DNA of 5,297 nucleotides from Clostridiales bacterium (GTDB taxonomy: Bacteria > Bacillota_A > Clostridia > Lachnospirales > Bianqueaceae): the NCBI GenBank assembly GCA_019423265.1, contig JAHZBS010000173.1, positions 1 to 5,297 of the forward strand. The letters are read 5' to 3'. The notes beneath the pieces were generated by a model, which had not been told where the DNA came from, made no database searches, and saw only the letters and a program-made list of their open reading frames with translations. A program made the translations under genes and the position numbers. How positions within the stretch are numbered: position 1 is the first letter of the stretch; each line of letters starts with the position of its first letter. Shown one piece after another: positions 1 to 5,254 of this stretch.

Positions 1-38
1 GTGCTGGTTTTGTAGGCGACGATGCTTAAGTCAAATAA

Positions 39-227
39 ATCGCGGATGACGGAAAGGCAAAGAGTTCCCTGCGTGATTGGAATGTAACTGGTATCGGAAA
101 TAGTATTCGCCAAAACTCCACTCAGAATATCGAGCAAAAAGGACACGCAGCCACCTCCCTCCGGCTTCAGTTTGAAAGGGCAGCCTGTCCAGAATATCAC
201 TTCAAGGAAAAGATTGTCAATATGTAA
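39..227 (+). pseudogene. C-terminal remnant of an unidentified protein-coding gene
   Basis: One plus-strand frame reads openly for about 62 codons to a TAA at 225-227 and gives a plausible soluble sequence (SLRDWNVTGIGNSIRQNS, then SLRLQFERAACPEYHFKEK). The same frame is broken upstream by TAA at 27-29 and TAA at 36-38. There is no start codon with a ribosome binding site. It therefore looks like the 3' end of a decayed or truncated gene entering from the left edge. A strong terminator begins 20 nt after the stop, as expected at a real gene end. I do not recognise the family. The coding claim rests only on amino-acid texture and the well-placed terminator. Confidence 0.4.
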
Positions 228-246
228 CTCAGATGTAGTTCAATAG

Positions 247-289
247 AAATCCCAGCATCAGTGATGAACTAACTGTGCTGGGATTTTTT
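247..289 (+). terminator. Rho-independent terminator
   Basis: AAATCCCAGCA (247-257) pairs with TGCTGGGATTT (276-286). An inner CAGT/ACTG extension (259-262 with 272-275, one bulged T) gives a long stem with a 9-nt loop, and six T residues run from 284 to 289. It ends the transcription unit of the coding remnant whose stop is at 225-227. Its right arm and downstream flank recur at 1421-1484. Confidence 0.85.
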
Positions 290-334
290 GTTGGCAGGAA
301 TTTGCTTCTATCGGTTTTCAGAATGGCAGAGTAG
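274..334 (+). repeat. Direct repeat copy 1 (terminator arm plus promoter-like flank)
   Basis: About 61 bp that align with 1421-1484, with roughly four in five positions identical by eye and a 1-nt length difference. The best conserved blocks are TGTGCTGGGATTTTTT and a segment near the right end with TTCTATCG, TTTTCAGAATGG and AGAG. In this copy the TTTTCA that serves as the -35 of the umuC promoter is present at 315-320, but no TATAAT-like -10 follows at the right distance. It may be an inactivated copy of a regulatory cassette. Confidence 0.75.
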
Positions 335-407
335 CTTGGAGGCAGCAAAGAAACATGACTTTTTTATATTTCTGAAAGAAAATAAATCAGTGAGAAGAGA
401 CTGATGC

Positions 408-414
408 AAGGAGG
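408..414 (+). promoter_or_regulatory. Strong Shine-Dalgarno site for the gene at 420
   Basis: AAGGAGG lies 5 nt before ATG 420. This near-perfect site is the main reason to believe that the interrupted frame starting at 420 is, or was, a real gene. A short inverted repeat, ATCAG (386-390) and CTGAT (401-405), sits just upstream and may fold in the leader. I see no convincing promoter in 290-407. Confidence 0.7.
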
Positions 415-419
415 TTGGT

Positions 420-602
420 ATGTATTATCCCTATTACTTAAATTAGCGTGAGGTTGAAGTATATGAAGCGCAAATAAAGAAAGCTCCTATTCTCACCCTG
501 CTTCAACGGCAGAAAAGCAAAAAAGTTATCGTCGATCTAAAGTACCTGACGGCTATTTCAGAAGTGCAGGAAATGAGCAATGACTTTGTACAGACAATGT
601 AA
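420..602 (+). pseudogene. Small 60-codon gene interrupted by an in-frame TAG
   Basis: An ATG at 420 follows an excellent AAGGAGG site. The frame reads MYYPYYLN, meets TAG at 444-446, then continues for about 51 codons as convincing protein (REVEVYEAQIKKAPILTL, then KVIVDLKYLTAISEVQEM) to TAA at 600-602. No in-frame ATG or ribosome binding site restarts translation soon after the TAG. One C-to-T change from CAG (Gln) would explain the stop, making this a recently inactivated small gene. Amber suppression is a less likely alternative. It shares the frame and strand of the next gene at 666, separated by 63 nt, so the two may have been cotranscribed. I do not recognise the family, and the sequence predicts a small soluble protein. 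Confidence 0.6.
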
Positions 603-665
603 TCGGACATAACACAGAGAGTTTGGAAGACATTCATACACTTCTTTTTTGAACGGAGGATTCAA

Positions 666-1241
666 ATGAAAGAAATCTATTCAGTCAAATTGCCAAAACA
701 CATTGTATTCGGTGACCCGTGGTATTTTGAGAGATACAGCGGAGAAGAATTGAACAGACTCATCGTGGATGTATATCCCCACTCACAGTATCAAGCAAGA
801 GTGGTGCTTGAAGAAATCCCAGACGAAGAAAATCCGGACTTTATGCTGTGCTCCCTTTCCATATACATGGCTCCGGAGCAAGCAATGCAGACCTATCTGC
901 AGGATATGGTTTACGAATCGCAGACGCATACCGTTAAGAAACTCGGCGTCGATACCGCCCGGTACTACCTCGGCGTGGATGATCGTGACGATATCATCCG
1001 AACGGGCGGTGACGGTTATTGGGGAGCCTATCATGAGATGACCCGAATGATCAGAGGCCATATCCACCTCGACGCCACAATCCTGACAATTGCCGTACCG
1101 GATAACGTGTCAATGGAAGACATGCGCCAGTGGCTCAATTACTTTTTTCAGGATGTACAGCAGGTTGAAAATGTACCGAAACTCGGAGAAGAAGCAGCAG
1201 AAGAACAGAATGTCAACGAGGGCATCTACATCACACAGTAA
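666..1241 (+). CDS. Conserved-looking hypothetical protein with a GDPWYFE motif
   Basis: The gene encodes a 191-aa acidic, soluble protein without a signal peptide or membrane segment. The start is supported by GGAGG at 655-659, 6 nt before the ATG. Visible features are a short N-terminal strand-like stretch, FGDPWYFE at residues 15-22, and a hydrophobic strand-rich middle (about 43-70). A glycine-rich turn TGGDGYWG follows at 113-120, then a hydrophobic segment around 136-144, a helix with NYFFQDV near 158-164, and an acidic, probably disordered tail after 172. The GDPWYFE and GGDGYWG motifs suggest a folded domain, but I cannot name a family or activity. It follows a broken small gene (420-602) and precedes a terminator at 1405, so it probably ends its own transcript. 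Coding status is well supported by length, ribosome binding site and codon texture. Confidence 0.85.
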   Translation: MKEIYSVKLPKHIVFGDPWYFERYSGEELNRLIVDVYPHSQYQARVVLEEIPDEENPDFMLCSLSIYMAPEQAMQTYLQDMVYESQTHTVKKLGVDTARYYLGVDDRDDIIRTGGDGYWGAYHEMTRMIRGHIHLDATILTIAVPDNVSMEDMRQWLNYFFQDVQQVENVPKLGEEAAEEQNVNEGIYITQ

Positions 1242-1404
1242 TGAGCAGGTGATTTTAACAAAGGCGAACTGATATCTGATCGATAGAATGAGGGAGTAAT
1301 TCCTCGAAACGCCTGCCTTAATACTCCGACCGGCATATACAAGCGAAAGCCAATATGTCAGAAGCCTGGTGAAGCTGGCAGTGAGATACGGTAATGCAGA
1401 AAAG

Positions 1405-1437
1405 AAAAATCCTGCGGCTCTGTGCTGGGATTTTTTT
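1405..1437 (+). terminator. Probable rho-independent terminator (possibly bidirectional)
   Basis: AAAAATCC (1405-1412) pairs with GGATTTTT (1428-1435), extended by two G-U wobble pairs, and seven T residues run from 1431 to 1437. The matching A-rich left arm could let it work on either strand. It lies 164 nt after the stop of the 191-aa gene. Its right arm matches that of the terminator at 247-289, but the left arm differs, so the hairpin is weaker. Confidence 0.6.
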
Positions 1438-1484
1438 GTTATACGAGATTTTATTCTATCGATTTTCAGAATGGAAGAGCAGTG
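1421..1484 (+). repeat. Direct repeat copy 2 (terminator arm plus umuC promoter)
   Basis: This copy aligns with 274-334. It contains the terminator right arm, the TTCT-N10-AGAA inverted repeat (1454-1471) and the -35 element of the umuC promoter. Here the cassette is followed by a working-looking -10, unlike copy 1. The arrangement suggests that a terminator/promoter unit was duplicated with the adjoining gene block and one copy then decayed. Confidence 0.75.
1454..1471. promoter_or_regulatory. Candidate operator: inverted repeat TTCT-N10-AGAA
   Basis: TTCT (1454-1457) and AGAA (1468-1471) form a short inverted repeat 10 nt apart that encloses the -35 element TTTTCA (1463-1468) of the umuC promoter. 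The same half-sites with the same spacing occur at 306-309 and 320-323 in the other repeat copy. A repressor bound here would block RNA polymerase. I find no Bacillus-type LexA box (CGAAC-N4-GTTCG) near the promoter, so control by something other than canonical LexA is possible. The half-sites are short and chance cannot be excluded. Confidence 0.35.
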
Positions 1485-1491
1485 GTATAAT
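1463..1491 (+). promoter_or_regulatory. Sigma-A type promoter of the umuC-yolD operon
   Basis: TTTTCA (-35, 1463-1468) and TATAAT (-10, 1486-1491) are separated by 17 bp. The -10 matches consensus perfectly and is extended by TGG (1483-1485). The predicted transcription start is near 1498, leaving a short leader before the AAGGAGG site at 1511-1517 and the ATG at 1527. Confidence 0.8.
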
Positions 1492-1526
1492 TGAAATAAC
1501 TTGCTTGAAGAAGGAGGGGGACGCAT

Positions 1527-3050
1527 ATGACAGAGCGAACCTATTTGGCTATTGATTTGAAATCGTTCTATGCTTCGGTGGAATGCATGGAACGAAGCCT
1601 TGACCCAATGACGACCAATCTCGTTGTCGCGGATGCCAGCCGAACGGAAAAAACAATCTGCCTTGCGGTGTCCCCCTCGCTGAAGGCATATGGCATCCCC
1701 GGCCGGGCGAGGCTATTCGAGGTGGTACAAAAAGTTAAGGAAGCAAATCTCAAACGGCAGCGCATCGCGCCGGGATATAGATTCACAGGCGCTTCTTTGT
1801 CCTCTGTGGAACTGGCGAATAACCCTGGCTTGGCGATAGACTACCTCATTGCTCCGCCCCGTATGGCGCATTACATGGAACACAGCACCAGAATCTACAG
1901 CGTCTATTTAAAGCATGTGGCGCCGGATGACATCCACGTATATTCCATTGATGAAGTGCTGATCGATGCGACCTCATATCTGAAACGGGAAAATATCACT
2001 GCAAAAGATCTCGCAATGCGTATCATTCTGGATGTTCTTCGGACCACAGGCATTACCGCTACCGCGGGAATCGGCCCGAATCTGTATCTTGCTAAGATTG
2101 CGATGGACATCTATGCAAAGCATGTCCAGCCGGACGAAAACGGTGTGCGTATCGCAGAGCTGGATGAGATGAAATACCGCCAGTTGATGTGGACGCATCG
2201 GCCGCTCACGGATTTTTGGCGTGTGGGAAAAGGATACGAAAAGAAATTGGAGAGCATAGGCCTGTACACGATGGGAGACATCGCAAGATGCTCTTTAGGC
2301 GCGCCCGCGGATCTGTACAACGAAGATACGCTGTATGACTTATTCGGCGTCAACGCCGAACTTCTGATCGACCACGCATGGGGCTGGGAACCATGTACCA
2401 TTGCGGACATTAAGGCGTATAAGCCGGAAGCAAGCAGTGTGGGCAGCGGGCAGGTGTTGGAGTGTCCGTATGATTTTGTGCGGACAAGATTGGTCGTGCG
2501 GGAGATGGCGGACCAGCTGGCGCTTTCCCTGGTCGAAAGCAGGCTTGTAACCAGGCAAATCGTTTTGACAGTCGGCTATGATATTGAAAATCTTACGGAT
2601 GAAACAAGAAGCAAAGCGTATTGTGGAGAGGTAAAGGTGGACCGGTATGGCCGGAAAATCCCAAAGCACGCACATGGTACAGCGAATCTGCCGCGGTATA
2701 CCTCATCCTCTGTGCAGCTTATGGATGCAGTGACAGAGTTATTCGAACGCATTGCAGACAAAAATCTGCTGGTGCGGCGGCTCAATCTTACAGCGGGAAA
2801 TGTGCTCACTGAATCCGCGGCTCAAAAAGAGGAAGCGGTGGAGCAGCTCGACCTGTTTTCGCTGTCACCAACCAGCCAGGAAAAACGAGCGGAAGAAGAG
2901 AAGAAACTGGTCCGTGAACGCAAACGGCAGGAAGCAATGCTTGCCATCAAAAGGAAGTATGGAAAAAATGCGATCCTGAAGGGTATGAATCTGCAGGAAG
3001 GCGCAACGGCGAAAGACCGTAATGGTAAAATCGGAGGGCATAAAGCGTGA
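1527..3050 (+). CDS. umuC: Y-family translesion DNA polymerase, UmuC/UvrX-like
   Basis: This 507-aa Y-family polymerase would extend DNA past lesions with low fidelity. The palm/finger region opens with LAIDLKSFYASVE, containing metal-binding D10 and Y15 at the sugar steric-gate position. The catalytic SIDE motif is S140-E143 (D142, E143), followed by D147. A helix-hairpin-helix-like thumb segment lies around 233-255, and the little-finger region spans roughly 300-425. EQLDLF at 439-444 is a canonical beta-clamp binding motif. A charged helix (about 450-478) and a conserved-looking tail, ILKGMNLQEGATAKDRNGKI, follow. It is longer than E. coli UmuC or Pol IV because of this tail, which resembles that of Firmicute UvrX-type proteins. 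The start is fixed by AGGAGG 9 nt before the ATG. The stop overlaps the YolD-like gene by 4 nt. All catalytic residues are present, so it looks functional. Confidence 0.95.
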   Translation: MTERTYLAIDLKSFYASVECMERSLDPMTTNLVVADASRTEKTICLAVSPSLKAYGIPGRARLFEVVQKVKEANLKRQRIAPGYRFTGASLSSVELANNPGLAIDYLIAPPRMAHYMEHSTRIYSVYLKHVAPDDIHVYSIDEVLIDATSYLKRENITAKDLAMRIILDVLRTTGITATAGIGPNLYLAKIAMDIYAKHVQPDENGVRIAELDEMKYRQLMWTHRPLTDFWRVGKGYEKKLESIGLYTMGDIARCSLGAPADLYNEDTLYDLFGVNAELLIDHAWGWEPCTIADIKAYKPEASSVGSGQVLECPYDFVRTRLVVREMADQLALSLVESRLVTRQIVLTVGYDIENLTDETRSKAYCGEVKVDRYGRKIPKHAHGTANLPRYTSSSVQLMDAVTELFERIADKNLLVRRLNLTAGNVLTESAAQKEEAVEQLDLFSLSPTSQEKRAEEEKKLVRERKRQEAMLAIKRKYGKNAILKGMNLQEGATAKDRNGKIGGHKA

Positions 3051-3454
3051 CGGACAAGTATGAGGATATCATCCATTTGCCGCATCATGTATCAAAAAAA
3101 TACCCACAGATGCCGGTGAGTGACCGTGCGGCGCAGTTTATTCCGTTCATGGCATTGACAGGCTATGAGGATGCAGTGGAGGAAACCGCACGTCTGACAG
3201 ACCGAAAAATCGACTTGGACGAAACACAAAAGAATTTATTGGATGATCTTCTTCGGAGCGCATCGGAATCCGGCGAAACGGTGGCGGTGCTGTACTTTCA
3301 GCCGGACAAAAGAAAAGCAGGCGGCGCTTATAGTATGAAAACAGGTATCATCAAAAAGATAGATGAGTACGGGAACTGCGTAAAAATGGAAGATGGCACA
3401 GAGATTCCGATTGAAGATATCATGGATATAAACAGTGAGCTTCACATAGTGTGA
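3047..3454 (+). CDS. YolD-like protein, partner gene of the Y-family polymerase
   Basis: A 135-aa protein of the YolD-like family, which in Firmicutes is typically encoded directly after UmuC/UvrX-type polymerases and has been proposed to act as a small UmuD-like accessory partner. The family hallmark is the N-terminal stretch SDRAAQFIPFMALTGYEDAV (about 25-44). It is followed by a helix with charged heptads and a C-terminal small beta domain (about 76-132) with GIIKKID and IPIEDIMDI. The GTG start overlaps the polymerase stop in GTGA (3047-3050), and GGAGG at 3033-3037 sits 9 nt upstream inside umuC, so translation is probably coupled. It appears intact. Family assignment is confident, whereas its molecular role is inferred from genomic pairing. 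Confidence 0.88.
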   Translation: MTDKYEDIIHLPHHVSKKYPQMPVSDRAAQFIPFMALTGYEDAVEETARLTDRKIDLDETQKNLLDDLLRSASESGETVAVLYFQPDKRKAGGAYSMKTGIIKKIDEYGNCVKMEDGTEIPIEDIMDINSELHIV

Positions 3455-3463
3455 GATATAAAG

Positions 3464-3939
3464 TTGCGTTACGATAAATTGCGCCTTTATAAATCCGGAT
3501 TGAAGATGACGGCGGTGGGAATCTTCAAAATGGATGTTGATAATTTAAGATGGCTCGACGCCAGTAAAGATGATGCAGATGATCTGTGCCTGCATGGCCA
3601 TGCGGTAGCATATATAGGAAACAGGAAACTGGAGTACGAATGTACAGTAAGTGCAACGGCTTTATATCTTCTTAAATCTCTTACGGAAGATCATATAATG
3701 TGTGAAGACAATCAGATTTTACCCTGCTGCGGTTTTCTTATATTCCAAATGAAACACTTGATAATGTTGTAATATTGTGCTGTCCAAATGAAATTGACTG
3801 GACAATCAGACATAAAGGCAATATGGGGAAAAGATATGACAACACTTCATTTAATGGTCGGAGTGTAATTCTATAGGACTTGGAACCCAGTGATATCAAT
3901 GGGGTAAAGGCAATCGGCAAGCTGTATTTAAAAAAATAA
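3464..3939 (+). pseudogene. Third gene of the umuC-yolD operon, frameshifted and stop-interrupted
   Basis: A frame opens with TTG at 3464, 9 nt after the YolD stop and with only a weak ribosome binding site. It reads convincingly (KMTAVGIFKMDVDNLRWL, then CTVSATALYLLKSLTEDHIM and LPCCGF). The protein then changes frame: after CTTAT near 3740 the sense sequence continues one frame over as IPNETLDNVVIL-CCPNEIDWTIRHKG. A single missing base (CTT ATn ATT CCA) would restore one frame. That second frame hits TAG at 3874-3876 and runs on to TAA at 3937-3939. Without the shift the product is a 102-aa truncation ending at 3772. I recall similar proteins with LPCCGF and IDW motifs beside such polymerases in Clostridia, but know no function. 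ATG at 3506 is an alternative start. A sequencing indel could explain the shift but not the TAG. Confidence 0.75.
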
Positions 3940-3940
3940 A

Positions 3941-4933
3941 TTAAATAAGTAAAGAAAAATCCAAATCTGGAAGTTCTAAAATGTTTATTCGGTGCAACGA
4001 ACTCTTATAAAATTTTGTATGCCTTATTCTAGCCTCAAAATATGCCCTTAAATCTTTCGATTGGTTAAGCACGCTTATTATATCCTGCAATTCAATTAGC
4101 GTAATTATTTTTGATGATAATGCTTCATTAGCCGTTTTTACACCTGTCTCGGTAAAACCCGAATAAGAAATAAAAATCCCCTCGACACCAGCTCTTATGA
4201 ATATGCGACCTACAAAGCGACCTATCGGCTCTGCTCCTATGGGGTCTTTTTCCCATTTCCTTTCCACAAGCGATATGTTACTACCCATTTCCCCTATGCC
4301 ATCAATTTGTTCGTAACATTTTTTTGAATCATTATCATAAATGCAAAATGCTTCGTGAACTCCAATTTTGAAAAAAGAAAACAAATTATTTAGGACTTGT
4401 TCTAGCGCCTTACCGCGTTTCTGCGGATTCTCCAATGCAAATAGTTGTGTTAACTCATCTTTCAATTGCTCAAATTGGGTTTTCTTTTCAGATATTAAAT
4501 CTAGTTTCTTTCTGTTCTGGTCAATGATTTTTTGTCTTTCAGCCTCGGTAATATTTTCAAACCTAGTAACAGTATCTTTTAGCTTAACAATTTTTCCAAT
4601 CTCGGCTACATTTGCTTTTGCTCTATCACGATCATTTTCCCAGCAGGCATCAAAGCTATCAAAACATACGACCCTTTGCAATATTTGACGCCGTACTCCT
4701 AACATCGAATCCCCTGCTTGATTTAGGGATGTAAGTACATCGCGAGCTACTTCATGTTTATAAAAAGCACTTCTATCTTTTTGTAAAAGATTTATGTGTT
4801 TTTGAAGAGTGCGCTGCTCAACTCCACAGTTGAGAAAAAAGGCAATGAGGTCTTTTTTGGATTTATTCAATCTTGGTATAGTGTCCACCAGCAAGTTCAT
4901 TAAATCCGGAGGAAAGTGAAATATATCTGCCAT
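3941..4933 (-). CDS. Predicted PD-(D/E)xK restriction-type nuclease with helical N-terminal domain
   Basis: A 330-aa protein whose C-terminal third matches the restriction endonuclease-like fold. Visible are RGKALEQVLNNLF (173-185, E178), EQIDG (208-212, D211) and VERKW (223-227, E224 and K226), the E...D...ExK metal-binding set. PIGRF and the core strand FISYSGFT (254-261) follow. The N-terminal half is helical (FHFPPDLMNLL at 5-15), with a probable coiled coil at about 127-165. The fold implies DNA cleavage, and defence against foreign DNA is an inference. ATG 4933 is preferred over the in-frame GTG at 4942 because AGAAGGTGG (4939-4947), the best ribosome binding site, includes that GTG and lies 5 nt before the ATG. 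It has its own promoter, no methyltransferase neighbour in view, and visibly lower G+C than umuC, consistent with separate acquisition. Its stop faces the decayed operon gene with a 1-nt gap. Confidence 0.75.
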   Translation of the reverse strand: MADIFHFPPDLMNLLVDTIPRLNKSKKDLIAFFLNCGVEQRTLQKHINLLQKDRSAFYKHEVARDVLTSLNQAGDSMLGVRRQILQRVVCFDSFDACWENDRDRAKANVAEIGKIVKLKDTVTRFENITEAERQKIIDQNRKKLDLISEKKTQFEQLKDELTQLFALENPQKRGKALEQVLNNLFSFFKIGVHEAFCIYDNDSKKCYEQIDGIGEMGSNISLVERKWEKDPIGAEPIGRFVGRIFIRAGVEGIFISYSGFTETGVKTANEALSSKIITLIELQDIISVLNQSKDLRAYFEARIRHTKFYKSSLHRINILELPDLDFSLLI

Positions 4934-4965
4934 CCTATCCACCTTCTAATCAATATTGTTTCTTA

Positions 4966-4994
4966 ATTTTAGCACGTTTAGTAAAAAACGGCAA
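4966..4994 (-). promoter_or_regulatory. Extended -10 promoter of the nuclease gene
   Basis: On the minus strand TTGCCG (4989-4994) serves as -35 and TAAAAT (4966-4971) as -10, with exactly 17 bp between them. TGC at 4972-4974 gives an extended -10. The promoter lies about 33 bp upstream of ATG 4933 and points into the gene, so the nuclease is probably transcribed as a single-gene unit. Confidence 0.7.
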
Positions 4995-5013
4995 CATAGT
5001 AGTTGATTGAGGG

Positions 5014-5215
5014 ATGAACGCACAACACCGCCCAAGGGAGACTAAGGACGGCGTTTACTATTAAGATCACATACTGGGAGGAGGGGATTTTTCCCCGATA
5101 GGCCAAGCCGAATGGAGCGCAATTTTTGAATCGCCTACAGAAAGCAAACTGGCACAGTTTTAGAAAGAGAATGAGAGGCAGAGTGAACGAAAAGCGAAAA
5201 AGAAAAATCCCGCAG
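5014..5215 (+). pseudogene. Possible relic of a small plus-strand gene with two internal stops
   Basis: From ATG 5014 one frame reads MNAQHRPRETKDGVYY, TAA (5062-5064), DHILGGGDFSPIGQAEWSAI-FESPTESKLAQF, TAG (5161-5163), KENERQSERKAKKKN. The middle segment has real-protein texture (GQAEWSAIFESPTESKLAQF), and the end becomes a charged, disordered-looking tail. The last part overlaps the A-rich strand of the minus-strand terminator at 5203-5230, so the 3' limit is uncertain. The ribosome binding site is weak. I do not recognise the family. Besides this, the 300-bp gap between the two minus-strand genes holds only the nuclease promoter and a GGGGA/TCCCC hairpin at about 5082-5095. Confidence 0.3.
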
Positions 5216-5230
5216 CCTTTCGGCAGCGGG
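5203..5230 (-). terminator. Rho-independent terminator of the right-edge gene
   Basis: Read on the minus strand, CCCGCTGCC (5230-5222), loop GAAA and GGCTGCGGG (5217-5209) form a 9-bp stem with one central mismatch and a stable GNRA-type loop. ATTTTTCTTTTT follows. It sits about 25 nt after the TAA at 5257-5255, the expected distance for the terminator of the gene that enters from the right edge. Confidence 0.85.
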
Positions 5231-5254
5231 ACGGTGGAATAGAGGGATATCAGG

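Noticed and set aside
247..290. Repeat unit of a CRISPR array or an attachment site
   Set aside because: Only two diverged copies exist, more than 1 kb apart and with no regular spacers; the hairpin plus T-tract explains it as a terminator.
1110..1526. Minus-strand open frame of 138 codons
   Set aside because: It overlaps the end of the 191-aa gene, a terminator and the umuC promoter, has no ribosome binding site, and its cysteine/serine/isoleucine-rich translation looks like non-coding sequence.
1440..1526. LexA/SOS box upstream of umuC
   Set aside because: No CGAAC-N4-GTTCG-like sequence could be found around the promoter; only the TTCT-N10-AGAA repeat is present.
2340..2675. Minus-strand open frame of 111 codons inside umuC
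   Set aside because: It lies entirely opposite a strongly conserved polymerase gene and its translation resembles no protein domain; it is an antisense shadow.
3464..3772. Intact 102-aa gene
   Set aside because: The sense sequence clearly continues in the next frame after about 3740 (IPNETLDNVVIL and NEIDWTIRHKG), so the open frame is a truncated form of a longer broken gene.
4368..4688. Plus-strand open frame of 106 codons opposite the nuclease
   Set aside because: Its phenylalanine/serine-rich composition is the typical antisense of a lysine/glutamate-rich coiled-coil region, and no ribosome binding site is present.
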